NCBI GenBank assembly: GCA_965153355.1
Contig: OZ231128.1
Span: 39,928,001-39,992,000, forward strand
From: Flaccisagitta enflata
Taxonomy: Eukaryota > Chaetognatha > Sagittoidea > Aphragmophora
Direction: 5' to 3'
Length of the DNA stretch: 64,000 nt
Shown here in pieces: positions 44,025 through 56,839 of the stretch; within the stretch, counting starts at the first letter, position 1; each line of letters starts with the position of its first letter. The position numbers and the translations under genes were made by a program. Below the pieces are notes generated by a model. That model saw only the letters and a list, made by a program, of their open reading frames with translations. It did no database searches and was not told the DNA's origin.

Positions 44025-44224
44025 AAAAAAGGAAAGGGCGAGAAAAACGGCAAAAGCTGAAAATTTCATTGGAAGAATAAAACACGTAGCCCAAAGGCAA
44101 AGATCGACGTGCAGAAAAAAAAGAACATTTATGGTTTTATATCGGTTTTACGAATTCTCTTGAAAACAGTACAGTGAAGAATGCTTGGGGAAAGAATGGG
44201 AGAAAGTGTTATAAGAACAGACTC

Positions 44225-44367
44225 ATTAGTCGCTGACTCGCGACTCTACACCTTGCTGAGTCGGTCCGTAGGTCCATAGATCAGTCCATCACATTGGGAG
44301 CGGTTGTTGCATTACTGCTGCTGCCCAACCGTCCGCGACTGTAGGGCGGTGTACCCGGCCTGGTTAT
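44225..44367 (-). mobile_element. HINE-like element, short
   Basis: Hairpin AGTCGCTGACTCGCGACT, CTACACCTTGCTGAGTCGG, ACTGCTGCTGCCCAACCG, GTCCGCGACTGTAGGGC, GTGTACCCGGCCTGGTT. A small further fragment is at 44750-44800. 44465-44490 is a 26-base poly-T. Confidence 0.65.
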
Positions 44368-45184
44368 CATATGTTTGCGGCCTAAATGTGATCACTGCGA
44401 CAGTACAACTTGAGGTCTCATGTTATAGGCAAACAAATTTTGGGGCAATGATTCATAATTCTATTATTTTTTTTTTTTTTTTTTTTTTTGCTCTTCCGAA
44501 AAACAAGATCCAGCTGCACGGGTGAGCTTGAAACGGTTAGTATTTTGTTTTCCTATTATTTTGAGTTACAACTGTAATCAATGATAAGGAATCAAATTTT
44601 CGAAACAAATCCGATCGACGGTCTGAAAAATACAAAAGAATCCTTTGTGTGGTTTCAGATTTGGAACTTTGTCCTTCTGAAACTATTGCACCTGGTCATT
44701 CGCGAAAAAAAGGGTCTGGGGTGAAAAATCACTCTCAATCGCTTGCATACGATTCTATAGTAAAGGCAGCTTTGTCAGTTGGTCAGTCGGTCGGTCGTTC
44801 TTTTCTTTTCTTTTTTAGTACCACTTTGTTTTGTATCATTATTCTTTTGGGACAATTTTTCGTCCCACCCAGGAAAAATCATACTGACATCATTCAATTA
44901 TCATTAATTCATAATCATACATCACAGTTATCTTTAGAGTTTACCTATACGCTTTTTTATACGCCACCTCTACCGGAAGTGGCAGATGAGACGCAAAAAC
45001 GTATTGGGCGCTAAAATGAGTTTCCAATTGGCGTTTTTAAGGTTTTTCACTTGGCAATAAAGGAGTAGTAAGATTTAGGGAATTCATAGTGGATTTTCTG
45101 TGATCATTTTGAAAATTTAGTAAAAAATTTTTAATTCTTTTTGCTAGCATCAATAGATTATTTTCATTTCTTTTTTATATTTAT

Positions 45185-45660
45185 TTTTGTTATTTTCATC
45201 AGTTTTCATATTTCATGATTCACTTTTCATTTTTCAATTTTCATTTTTCATTTTTTACTTTTTACTTTTCACTTTTCACTACACTTTGCACTTTGTACCT
45301 TTTTTTTATTTTCACTTTTCATTTTTCATTTTCATATTTCATTCATTACTTTTTACTGATTTTTTTTCTTTTCAATGTACCATACTTTTCATAATTCTGT
45401 TATCACTTTTTTCATCTTTTTCGTTTATATTTAATGTTTTTTACTCATATTTTATTATTCAAAATCATTGTTATTATCTCATTTATTATATTTCATAGTT
45501 ATATATATTTTACAAGTTGATTTGTTTTGATAAAACAGAAAATAAAGTAAAATTGATGATCTATGATTCTCCCTCATGCTTATATCAAGATTGTATCTTC
45601 CCAAATAAAAATGCTGAAATGAGTCCAGAATCAAGTTCTTCTTGTCTATGTCTGTTTGTG

Positions 45661-45734
<74 letters not shown>

Positions 45735-45742
45735 CCTCTCTC
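45185..45742. repeat. TTTTCA-type hexamer region, then (TC)n
   Basis: 45220-45380 is made of TTTTCA/TTTTTCAT words; 45664-45742 is a TC tract. Bases 45743-46280 contain nothing I can assign. Confidence 0.75.
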
Positions 45743-46283
45743 CTTCTCTCTGCTTGACTTTGCACCTGCAATGATACCATTTCCGATTTTTGTGGACCAT
45801 GTGTTTTTTGGTTAGATCGATCTTCTGGTTATGTCACAGTGCAAAGGAAGACGAAATTTGACCAGTCAAAGAGTGATGAAAACAAAATTATCATAATCAT
45901 GAATTTTTTTTTTACCATTCTATAAAATAGTAAATGGGGTGTTAAAATGTAAAAAATCAATGCAAAATCTTTTTTCGTTTGAGAGCTACATCAAAAAATG
46001 TAATTTTAAAAAGTTATTTAATGAAGGTCAACTTCAAATGCATTCTTTGGTAAAGTGCTCCGACTTTGATGAAATTTTACATGGAGGTAGTACTTGATGT
46101 GAAGTACCTCCAGTTAAAATTTTGTCCAAATCGGTTGACTTTAAGGGAGGTAATGACCGCATTTTTCATTGATTTTACAAAAAAAAACATGTTTTTTTCA
46201 ACTTATTTAGGGTCTATTTTATGTGCATGCCAAGTGTCAGGGCCATAATTCAACTTTTTGAAAGCTTATAGAGTGAAATAGCA

Positions 46284-47030
46284 GCCCAAAGGCAGTAAGT
46301 GGTCAGCGGTACCCGTGCCCTGCTTGAGTAGTAAGTGATTTAGTTGAAAGGGAGCAGGGCAGCGGCCCCGAAGGGGACGAAGTCCTGTAGAACACAGGGG
46401 GAATCTGTCCGTCCATCCATCCGTCCGTCCGTCTGCCTTCTGTCCAGGATGCCCTGTTATTCAAATTTTCATTGAATACCATGAAGAAATGACAAAAGGC
46501 AGTTCATGGACAATGGTACCCTTGAACTTCTCTAATTTGTAGGTTAAATTGAAGGAAGAGCAGGCCAGGATCTGGGTCTCTGAGGCTAAAATCTGGGTCT
46601 CTGAGGCCAGAATCTGAGTCTCTGAGGCCAGGATTTAGGTCTTTGAGGCTAGGATTTAGGTCTTTGAGGCCAGAACCTAGGTCTTGGAGGTCAGAATTTG
46701 GGTCCCAGAGATCAGGATCTGGTCTTTAAGACTAGGATGTGGGTTTTAGAAGCCAGAATCTAAGTTTAAGGGGCCAAAATTCAGGTTTTTAAGCCAGATT
46801 TGGCCCATTTTGCCTGGATTTGGGCCATTTTGCCAGGAATTAGCCCATTTTGCCTGGATTTGGGCCATTTTGCTTGGATTTGGGCCATTTTGCTCGGATT
46901 TGGGCCCCAAAGGAGACGAAGCCCTGAGGATGGGGCTGGGGGGGGGGACGGACGGACGGACGTACGGACGGACAGATTCCCCCTGTGTTCTACAGGACTT
47001 CGTCCCCTTCGGGGCCGCTGCCCAAAAAGG
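46284..47030 (+). mobile_element. Long-TIR element carrying a 20-bp minisatellite (copy 1)
   Basis: One end has GTCAGCGGTACCCGTGCCC. Inverted blocks of about 52 bases (46357-46408 and 46973-47023), from GGGCAGCGGCCCCGAAGGGG through CCTGTAGAACACAGGGGG, enclose GTCC/GGAC repeats and a minisatellite of 20-21 base units (for example GGCCAGAATCTGAGTCTCTGA, later TTTGGGCCATTTTGCCTGGA). Confidence 0.75.
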
Positions 47031-47268
47031 CTTAAAATTAGCAAATTTTGCAATCTTTAGTTGACAGCCTTTTAATAAATTGTTATTTGACACCAAAAAA
47101 TACCTCACAGGGTCATGAACATTTTACAGGCATCACCAACAGTCCCCTTAAGGAATTTTGGCCCATAGTTTATATGTTTCTGCTATGCCATATCAAAGTA
47201 TACAAAATTATGTTCTAAGAACATCAAAAAACTTTCCTCAATTGACTTTTGTCATAAGAGTAGAAAAA

Positions 47269-47541
47269 AACAAGGCCAAGTGAAGGCCAATAAGTGCGCC
47301 TCGCTTGATTAAAATTTTGTGAATAAACGTTTTTGATGAATGAATGAATGAATGAATGAATGAATGAATGAATGAATGAATGAATGTGGTTAGTCATGAA
47401 AGGTGATAGGAATGAAGAAAGACGTCAGAATCAGCCGTTTTGCGCATTTCAAACGTTTGCGTGACCGACCGACCGACCGATCAACCAACCAACCGACCAA
47501 CAGACATGACCTCTTATAGAAGTGCGAGGACGCTCTTAAAA
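47269..47541 (+). mobile_element. HINE-like element, subfamily F, with (AATG)n core
   Basis: ACAAGGCCAAGTGAAGGCC, AAGTGCGCCTCGC, (AATG)n at 47336-47386, GAATCAGCCGTTTTGCGC, CCGACC core, ATGACCTCTTATAG, hairpin AAGTGCGAGGACGCTCTT, AAAA. It is the mirror orientation of 8132-8487. Confidence 0.7.
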
Positions 47542-47795
47542 AGACTGAAAAGGGTAGAGGCATAAGTATTTACAGAATGGAGACACCAGCCATTGAGACT
47601 GATTACCATGCCTCAGAATTGCAGACTTAGTGTGTACATAAACAAGACACATCAGCTTCACGATAGCAAAAATTAACCTCACTTCATTTAGAAAAGCACT
47701 TACGCTTACTATCCATATTGTTCAATAAATTGGGATTCAAATTTTCTAACAAAAATATATATTTAAACAGTTCAATAAATAAGAACAAATAAATA

Positions 47796-48140
47796 CCGTA
47801 TTTCTTGTAATTAGCGCCCCGGGCGCTTTCAAAATCAAAATGAGACATGGCCATTTTCAACCTGTAATTAGCGCCCCCTTGGTAACTTATACATAGACGA
47901 CTTTACATTAAATCTACTTTTTCACAATTTTTTTTATATTTCTGTGCAGGAAAACACTAAAAAATTGAGTTTTTGATTTATTACAGGATATACTTTTATG
48001 GTATTTTGCAAAAAAAAACTTAATTCAAAATGAATTTTTAAGGATTTCATTGAAAAACAAAATTTGTCATTAACTCATTCTTTTATCAAAGGGGGGGGGC
48101 GCTAATTAGGGGGGGGGGGCGATAAATGCAAGAAATACGG
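47796..48140. mobile_element. MITE, TIR CCGTATTTCTTG, TA target
   Basis: 345 bp, ends CCGTATTTCTTGTAATTAGC and inverted GATAAATGCAAGAAATACGG, flanked by TA. GCGCCCC words and G runs lie near both ends. The superfamily is not certain. Confidence 0.75.
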
Positions 48141-48482
48141 TAAGCGTAAATAACATCAGTGAGAAACTGTCGTCAATTCTTAGCAGTGACAATAACTATG
48201 AAGTGATACCCAGTTATAAGGCTCAGATTTTATCAATGAATAGAAATCAAGATCCCTTAGTCTTAGAAATAGTACAAATATTTGCGCAAATTGATGCTAG
48301 AACATTTTCTATATTCCCATTACAAAATACAAGCTGGAAAGGAGAAAGATTGAATATGGAAAATTGGGCTAAATTCAGCTAAATATTGACGACCAAAAAG
48401 CCTAATGAAAAAGAGTAAATCAACCTCACACACAACCTCACAACCTCACGCATTGTTCTTTTTTTTTTCTGTCGGCTGTTTA

Positions 48483-49207
48483 CTAGTTTTTATATCGGCA
48501 CTTTTTCTTCGCCTCCTTCTCCTTCTACTTTCCCTTCTTCCTTCTTCCTCTCCTTCTTCTTCTTTTTCTCCTTTTTCTCCTTTTCCTCCCTCTTCTCCTT
48601 CTCCTTCTTCTTCTTCTTCTTCTTCTTCTTCTTCTTCTTCTTCTTCTTCTTTTTCTTTTTTTTCTTTTCCTGTTCTATCACTTTCTACCGTTCCCATCCT
48701 CGTATATTTCTCCTTTTCTTCTTCTTCGTCTTCTTCTTCTTTCTTCGCCTTCTTCGTCTTCTTCTTCTTCGTCTTCTTCTTCTTCTTCTTCTTCTTCTTC
48801 TTTTTTTTTTCCTTCTTCTTTTTTTTTCCTTTTTTCTTTCTTTCTTGCTTACTTCTCTTCGGCTTCTTCTTCTTTTTCTTCTTTTTCTTCTTTTTCTTCT
48901 TTTTCTTCTTCTTCTTTTTCTTCTTTTTCTTCTTCTTCTTCTATCCTTCTCTTTTTCCTTTTTTTCTTTCTGTTCCTTGCTGACTTCTCTTTGGCTTCTT
49001 CTTCTTCTTCTCCTTCTTCTTCTTCTTCTTCTTCTTCTTCTTCTTTTTCTTCTTCTTCTTTTTCTTCTTCTTCTTCTTCTTCTTCTTCTTCTTCTTCTTC
49101 TTCTTCTATCCTTCTCTTTTTTCTTTTTTTTTCTCTGTTCCTTGCTGACTTCTCTTTGGCTTCTCTTCTTCTTCTTCTTCTTTCTTCTTCTTCTTCTTCT
49201 TCTTCTT

Positions 49208-49240
<33 letters not shown>

Positions 49241-49296
49241 TCATTCTTCTCTTCTCTTCTCTCTTCTCAATCTCTCTTTTCTTCTCTCTCTCTTCT

Positions 49297-49352
<56 letters not shown>

Positions 49353-49389
49353 CTCGTCCTTTTCTTCTTCTCTCTTTTCTTCTTCTTCT

Positions 49390-49448
<59 letters not shown>
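48483..49448. repeat. Large (CTT)n/(TC)n pyrimidine block
   Basis: Nearly 1 kb of pyrimidines: CTT-type repeats to about 49210, then alternating TC and CTTCTT blocks (49210-49240, 49298-49350, 49395-49445). It includes two imperfect tandem segments with CTTGCTGACTTCTC(T/G)TTGGC. Confidence 0.95.
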
Positions 49449-49450
<2 letters not shown>

Positions 49451-49463
49451 TTTTCCCCACGCC

Positions 49464-50118
49464 TTTTTGGGCAGCGGCCCCGAAGGGGACGATGTCCTGT
49501 AGAACACAGGGGACTTTCGTTCGTTCGTTCGTTTGTCCGTTCGTCCCCCCCGTCATCAGGGCCCTCAGGCATCAAATCTGGTCTCTGCGACCTCAAATCT
49601 GGCCTCTTAGGCCTCAAATCCAGCCTCTCAGGTCACAAATCCAGCCTCTCAGGTCTCAAATTCAACCTTTCAGGCCTCAATCCTGGCCTCTTAGGCTTCA
49701 GACCTGTCCTCTCAGGCTTCAATTTGGCTCCTCAGGCCTCTATTCCAAATCCTCATGGCTCAAACCTGGCCACTCAGGCCTCAAATCAGGCCTCTAAGGC
49801 CTAAAATCAGCTATCTAAGCCTCAATTTATTGCTCTCAGGCGTCAAAACAGCTCTTTCAAGCCTGAAGCCAGCCATCTCAAGCTTCTAATTGACGGTCTT
49901 AGGCCTTACATCAGCTTTCTTAGACCTCAGTTAAGGCTCTTGAGGGCCTTCGGTCAGCATATCATCCACTTCTTCAGGCAGGACAAAGAAAGACCCCCCT
50001 GTGTTCTACAGGACATCGTCCCCTTCGGGGCCGCTGCCCTGCTTCCCCTCACTCCAATTCACAATCACTCAAAGCAGGGCAACGGGTATCGCTGACCACA
50101 TATTGCCCTTGGGCGACC
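49464..50118 (-). mobile_element. Long-TIR element with minisatellite (copy 2)
   Basis: Left GGGCAGCGGCCCCGAAGGGG; right the inverted block, then GCCCTGCTTCCCC and GGGCAACGGGTATCGCTGAC, CCCTTGGGCGACC. The interior is CCTCAAATCTGGCCTCTCAG-like units of about 20-21 bases, decaying after 49800. Confidence 0.75.
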
Positions 50119-50157
50119 TGTTCTTCTTCTTTCTCTTCTTCTTCTTCTTCTTCTTTG

Positions 50158-50194
<37 letters not shown>

Positions 50195-50213
50195 CCACGT
50201 CCTTTCATTTCTT
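50119..50213. repeat. (CTT)n-(TC)n spacer between copies 2 and 3
   Basis: The same CTT-then-TC-then-TTCCCCACG order that precedes copy 2 and follows copy 3 (50789-50848). Confidence 0.85.
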
Positions 50214-50788
50214 CTTTTTGGGCAGCGGCCCTGAAGGGACGATGTCCTGTAGAACACAGGGGACTTTCGCTCGTGCGCGTCCCCCCGCCTCGAGGCTCAA
50301 ATCCTGGCTTCAAGGCTCAAATCCCACCCTCAAGGCTAAAATCCCAGCCTCCAGGCTCAAATCCTAGCCTCCAGGCTCAAATCCCAGCCTCCAGGCTCAA
50401 ATCCCAGCCTCCAGGCTAAAATCCCAGCCTCCAGGCTAAAATCCCAGCCTTGAGGCTCAAATCCCAGCCATGAGGCTCAAATCCCAGCCACGAGGCTCAA
50501 ATCCCAGCCACGAGGCTCAAATCCCAGCCTTCAGGCTCAAATCCTAGCCTCTAGGCTCAAATCCCAGCCTCCAGGCTCAAATCCCAGCCTCGGGGCCCGC
50601 ATGGACGGATGGACGGACAGATCCACAGATGGATGGATGGACAAAAGGACGGACAAACAAAAGCCCCCCTGTGTTCTACAGGACATCGTCCCCTTCGGGG
50701 CCGCTGCCCTGCTACCCATCACCTACAATCACCAACATACAAAGCAGGGCAACGGGTATCGCTGACCACATATTGCCCTTGGGCGACT
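50214..50788 (-). mobile_element. Long-TIR element with minisatellite (copy 3)
   Basis: Same ends as copy 2. The minisatellite (50285-50600) is a regular 20-mer CTCAAATCCCAGCCTCCAGG with about 16 units, then GGAC repeats. The best-ordered minisatellite of the five. Confidence 0.8.
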
Positions 50789-50849
50789 GGTTCTTCTTCT
50801 TTCTCTTCTTCTTCTTCTTCTTCTTCTTCTTCTCTCTCTCTCTCTCTTA

Positions 50850-52235
50850 CACACATTCTTACCCACATCTTCTTATCGTTCAATTCCGAAAACAAAATCT
50901 GCAAAATTCCAGTGTTCTCGCGTAAAAGTCTAAGTTTGCATAGAAACGCAAAAAATAAAAAAAATAAACACATGGCCCTGTTCTACATTCACTAGAGATC
51001 ACAGCTATGTTCTTGAAAATGCAAAATTTGACTCGTAGAGGCCGTCTTAGAATTTTACGTCCAAGAAAAAATATTATCAACAGCTGTCACCCTTGGTCTT
51101 TTTTCTGGAGTAAGGTCAAGATAAGCGGAAAAAAACTTTCGGGAGGGCAAATTTTTGAGACCTAATGATGGTCAGGGTTCCAACTGACAAAGGTCAAAAG
51201 GCAGTTTTGTGTTTGAGTGAGTTATGATGATTCAATACATCTAAATTCCCTGACTTCTCTGAATATGCAAATTGGCTTCGCAACCAGAGGGAGGTACATA
51301 TTTTTAGGGATTTTTTGCTTTTTGGCTGGGAGTAAATACCAGCAAACGAAAGTAGTCATACCGTAGGTCTATGGCACCACCAATGGCCGATTATTTAGTC
51401 TCCGGGTCTATATCATACAAAGAAAATATGATATCATACTCAAGTGGAAGGAAAATGTCGCAACGCTAGATTCTCTCTTTGTTGGCATTTCCCAAATTGT
51501 TTTTTGCTATTTCTTTCTTATTCCTTGACTTGGAATCGGTTCAAGCAGGTCGATGGGTACCTGGGCTTTTCCCCCACCGGTGTAAAGGACAAAGAGAACA
51601 AAACGGAAACGCTTTAAGTGTGTTTTAAACCTAAAAAATGGATGAAAATGATGCTTTGCGACTTATATGAAGTGACGACCAAATCGATCGTGCTCTCTCT
51701 CTCTCTCTCTCTCTCTCTCGCACAGGCACTGGGAAACTCATTTCATCTTAAGAAATAGTAGCAATTGAAATACTACTAAAAAAAAACGTTAAAAAGCGTT
51801 TTTTAGGCTAAAAACTCCACTTATACGCAACCTACTATGCATATAATCTCAATTATACTTCCGTTATATGCCACTAGATGATTTTGTTTGAAACTCCAAA
51901 CTCAACTCAACTTGTCATCCAAGAAGGATGTATTTCACACCCATTGAACTTGAAAAAAAAACTTTCAAAAACTGCTTACCAACTTCAATTTCATTCTTTG
52001 ACTGAATTGTTTGCCACAAATTGCCTTTTTCTCTTCCGTACAATTTTGCACCGTCTATCACCACTTCCCCATTTCGTACTGCAAAGGGCAACAAAGATAG
52101 AACAGGGGAAAAAACTGTTGGTGAAGTTGAATGTTTCCAGTGGAAATATCAGCAGTCACCAACCATGGCACAAGTATCAGTTAATATATGGGTTCGGGAG
52201 ACATTGGTTTCATTGGCTTCATCGGCTTATCGCAC
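50850..52235. other. No gene recognised
   Basis: AT-rich. The only repeat noted is a short (CT)n at 51693-51719. No conserved open frame. Confidence 0.6.
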
Positions 52236-52469
<234 letters not shown>

Positions 52470-52540
52470 ACAAATGCAACGAAAGCACTGACAGCCGGTC
52501 GCCGCTTTCGATCAAGTGAATGAAGGTGCTAGGCCACGAA

Positions 52541-52670
52541 GGAGAATAGGTTCTTGCTGTGGCCGAATAGGTTCTTACTATGGCCGAATAGGTTCTTGAT
52601 GTGGCCGAATAGGTTCTTGCTGTGGCCGAATAGGTTGTTGCTGTGGCAGAATAGGTTCTTGCTGTGCAAG
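52541..52670. repeat. 21-bp minisatellite GAATAGGTTCTTGCTGTGGCC
   Basis: About six units with scattered changes. Bases 52671-53300 hold nothing else recognised. Confidence 0.85.
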
Positions 52671-53303
52671 ACGGCATACGGGTCGACCAGAGTTTCATCT
52701 CAGTAAATCCCATCAATGGGCAGAGGTTGGTCAGCCGTGTCCCTTTGCCGCATTAGAGGCTGAATGCTGTATCGGTATGTCCTGCTGAGGTGGATGGGTG
52801 AAATAATGATAGAAAGATTTATGAATGTACCAAAGTATGGATGGATGAGAAGATCGACAGAGTAGATGGACTGATTGGTGTTAGGATCGATAAATGAATG
52901 TCTAAATTACTTACTGATTTGTTGAATGGTAAACTCAAATTAGTCTGATGTAAGGATGATTAGATGGACAGATGGCTAAATGTTAAGACTCACATAGACT
53001 CATACAGTCATACATATCGAAAACTCTGAAAGACTTATTGCCTTATTTTTGAATAAAACTACATTATTTTTTGCTTTTGAAAACGGAAAAATGAAAGAAG
53101 GAACAGAAATAAAATCAATCAAACAACCCTTTTTCAAAGGTAAATAATAGAAATAGTAAAAAAATTTTATTAGTTTAATTAGTTAAACCAGATTAGAGTG
53201 TTTGTCTTTTTTAATTTAACTCAGTTCACAATTCGGCCCCTTCGGCCTTGAGAATCGCCGTGAGAATCGCCGACGGTGCACCCCGGAAGGAACCGCATGA
53301 CCG

Positions 53304-53446
53304 AAGGCCAAGTAGGCCAATAAGGTGCGACGTAAGGATCGTCAAACGAATGCGTTACCGACCGACCGACCGACCGACCGACTAACCAACCGACCAACCA
53401 ACCGACGCACACAGCCAGTTATAGAGGTGCTTTGGCGCACGTAAAG
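53304..53446 (+). mobile_element. HINE-like element, subfamily E
   Basis: AAGGCCAAGTAGGCCAATA, AAGGTGCGACG, AACGAATGCGTTACCGACC, CCGA/ACCA core, CACAGCCAGTTATAGAGG, GTGCTTTGGCGCAC. Confidence 0.7.
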
Positions 53447-53656
53447 ATCATAGTTTTAATCCGAAGGACAAAATGGACAAACTCGTTGAGAAACTGAAAA
53501 ACTGAGAAACTGACAAAAACGCCAATAAAAAGTTGCTTGCGGGTGGTTGGGGGCAGTAATAGGGGTAGGCGGGGGCAGTAAGTGGCTGGCCAGGGGCCGT
53601 AATGCTCATCCAAAACATCGCGTTACCGACCTGCAAACCAACGAAGGAAGAAGAAC

Positions 53657-54293
53657 AGGTCGCCCAAGGGCAATATGTGGTCAGCGATACCCGTTGCCCT
53701 GCTTTGAGTGATTGTGAATTGGAGTGAGGGGAAGCAGGGCAGCGGCCCCGAAGGGGATGAAGTCCTGTAGAACACAGGGGGACTTTCGTTCGTCCTGCCT
53801 GAAGAAGTGGATGAGATGCTATAGAGGCCTTCAAGACCCTAAACTGAGGCCTAAGAAGGCTGATGTAAGGCCTGATAATGCCAATCTGAAGCTTGAGAGG
53901 GTTGACTTGAGGCTTGAGAGAGCTGGATTAAGGCTTGAAAGGTCAGAGGACTGATTTGAAGCCTGAGAGCAATAAATCAAGGCTTAGATAGCAGATTTGA
54001 GGCCTAATTTGAGGCTTGAGAGGCCAGGTTTGAGGCCTGGTAATTTGGATTTGAGGCCTGAGAAGCCTAATTTGAGGCCTGAGAGGCCAGGTTTGAGGCC
54101 TGAGAGGTTGGATTTGAGGCCTGAGAGGCTGGATTTGAGGCCTGAGAGGCCAGATTTGAGGCCTGAGAGGCCAGATTTGAGGCCTGAGGGGCCTGATGAG
54201 GGGGGGACAAACGGACGGACGAACGGACGGACGAACGAAAGTCCCCCTGTGTTCTACAGAACTTCGTCCCCTTCGGGGCCGCTGCCCAAAAAG
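53657..54293 (+). mobile_element. Long-TIR element with minisatellite (copy 4)
   Basis: GTCGCCCAAGGGCAATATG, GTCAGCGATACCCGTTGCCC, GGGCAGCGGCCCCGAAGGGG left block, TTGAGGCCTGAGAGGCCAGA-type units (53830-54190), GGAC repeats, right block ending GGGGCCGCTGCCCAAAAAG. Confidence 0.75.
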
Positions 54294-54404
54294 AAGTCGA
54301 ACCAGGTTGTGCGACGGGAGGCTCTTTTGATACTGGAAAATGGAAAAATGAATATATTGAAATGTGACCTGTAATAAAAGAGGCAGGGATTCGAACGACG
54401 ATTT

Positions 54405-54492
54405 TTAATCGCGAGCTACGCGACTCAATACCCCACTGTGTCCGTCCGTCGGTCGGTTGGTCGGTCCCCATTTTACTTTTTCGGCCTTGCTT
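54405..54492 (-). repeat. HINE-like hairpin-end fragment
   Basis: AATCGCGAGCTACGCGACTC, ACCCCACTGTGTCCGTCCG core, then TTTTTCGGCCTTGCTTA; internally deleted. 54493-55690 has no other repeat I recognise apart from the weak exon candidate at 55350. Confidence 0.55.
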
Positions 54493-55349
54493 AGTTTACA
54501 ACAGGGGTTGAGGTTTATTTTGGTCACGTTTAGTATGAAAGCTGAACGTTGATTGAACACATAACATTAACAACGAATATTGCAAGAAATTTTGGCGAAA
54601 AGTTGCCATGTCACTGGAAATTAGTTGCCAAGGAAGAGAAGCGATTAAAAAAGAAAAATATAAGAATAAGAACGAAGAAAAAAACAAAACAAAACAAGAG
54701 CTCAACGCGGACGTGATTAGACCCGGGAAAAATGTTAACAAAACAAGGAAAGTGGATGAGCTCTAATGAACAGACATTATAGTGGTAGGGCTTCTTTATC
54801 GACTTCATCTTTTTTTCCTTGGTATCTCTATTGATTGTAGCGCCGTAGAGCATTGACATTGGCATTGACATTGACAATAGTTTTCACGACAGTTAAACTT
54901 ATATACTAACACAATTTTGATCGTTTCTCATATTGTATTATTCTGTCGCTGTCTTCCTTTTTCGAAATCTTCTCAAACATTAAAAAAATTCCAGACAGGG
55001 AAGGCGACAACTTGAACTCTTTTAACAAAGCAATTGATTCCTTAGAAAATCTGCGCATGAAACTTTTAAATAACAATAAGGTTCCGGTAAAAAGCAGCAA
55101 CTTTGCCCTTTATATTGCTGTCTTGTGATTGGATGTTTTCATTTCTTTTTGTGAGAATTTTTGCAAAACCGGTAAAAAATCTTAACTTCTTTCTTACACA
55201 CGATTCAAACTTCATTGCACGCACGTACTCTTTAAATTCTGTCATTGAAATTCAATATTTGTTGAAAAAGAACATGATCGTCTTTAGTGAGTATATTGAG
55301 TACATGATCATGTAAACATATACGTCAAAAAGTTCAAGCTTACTTGCAG

Positions 55350-55460
55350 ACCGACTATGGATATAACTGGTGCTGTGGTGCACCTGACTAACTTAACCAA
55401 GAAGCGAAGTGCAGGCGAACCAGCCAAGAAGAAGAAGGCAGAAAAGAAGGAGAAGAACAA
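55350..55460 (+). CDS. Possible terminal exon or chance frame, Lys-rich tail
   Basis: After TTACTTGCAG (possible acceptor) one frame reads MDITGAVVHLTNLTKKR, then a Lys/Glu-rich tail ending at TAA (55458-55460). Lys-rich C-termini occur on many nuclear and ribosome-associated proteins. No upstream exon was found on the plus strand, so this may be chance. Confidence 0.15.
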
Positions 55461-55696
55461 GTAAAAAGAAGGCGTTGAATAGGCGGCTCACTGTTCCGTT
55501 CGGACGTGACGGCCTCTCGTCCAATTTAGAGGGGCAGAAATGGTGCCATGTTTGCCTGAATTATGGTGTCAAAGAGGACATTTGGATTCATGATGCCACG
55601 ATGAAACCATGAAACCATGAAGTGGAGAAAACCGGGCAGGATAAAAAAAAAGAAGAGAAGAATGGAATTCTGTCATCAGGCAAAACGCGTCAGATG

Positions 55697-55945
<249 letters not shown>

Positions 55946-56491
55946 AAACGGGCAGACTGACAAACAGAGAGACAGTGAGGAGAAAATGATAAACAAAGAA
56001 AAAAAAGTAAGGCGTGCGTACAATATCGTCGCAGACGGGGGGGGCAGCAGCTCGGGGTTCTTCGGGTTCTTGCATCGTTAGAATTTTGGGCCAATCTTGG
56101 CCAATCAGGGTCGTCACCCACCTCCATAATAAAAGAGGAGGAAAGAAGGAGACCAAGATCTTTCCTGTACATGGGATATACGGCCCTTATAGCTTATGCA
56201 ATGATATATTTTGAGGTTGGCGGCCCAAGACTTGAGCCATGCATTCGGTCTGAAATTTCAGGGGGTGACTCCTATCATAACTTAGTGTAAGTGTCCAATG
56301 AGAATAAAGTATCGGAGTCCATCGAGTTAATTCGAATTCGCATCATGCCTCAGGCTGGTGGCCGCAGGCCTTCATATTTTAAATAAGCGGGAAGCGTCGC
56401 TTCTCGGAAGGTGGAGGAATTTGTCGGCAGAACTTAGAAGAGGAGAGGACGAAAGAGAGAGAAAAAAAAAGGAAGAAACGCAGAAAAGAGA

Positions 56492-56503
56492 AAGAAAGAA
56501 CGA

Positions 56504-56555
<52 letters not shown>

Positions 56556-56625
56556 ATGAATGAATGAATGAATGAATGAATGAATGAATGAATGAATGAA
56601 TGAAAGAAAGAAAGAAAGAAAAAAA
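56492..56625. repeat. (AAAG)n-(AATG)n compound tract
   Basis: AAAG to about 56553, AATG to 56602, AAAG again to 56618. Confidence 0.95.
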
Positions 56626-56839
56626 GTGGAAACAAAGGAAGAAAGAAGAGAATATAAACCTCAAGGGGTCCATGGATTTTTAGAGTTATTTTGTCAGACG
56701 TGTAAAAGAATTTGATTTTCCGATGGAATGAAATGATTTTTCTTAAAATCTACCCACAATTGGTTTGTAGTTTTATGTCATGGCCAATTTGGACAAATGG
56801 AAGTTCGAACATGTACTTACCACGCGTATCAAAAAAAAA

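Noticed and set aside
47336-47386. CRISPR-like regular repeats
   Set aside because: Simple tandem AATG without spacers; no array with unique spacers exists anywhere in the window.
48405-49804. Large Leu/Ser/Phe or Glu/Lys frames
   Set aside because: Translations of the CTT/TC block and the minisatellite element.
54380-54405. B-box-like word (GTTCGAATCCC on the minus strand)
   Set aside because: Flanking bases do not form a T-stem and no A box lies at the right distance; probably chance or a SINE trace.
55409-55612. 67-codon Arg-rich plus-strand frame
   Set aside because: It overlaps the Lys-rich frame in another phase; neither has homologous features, and this one lacks a plausible start or acceptor.
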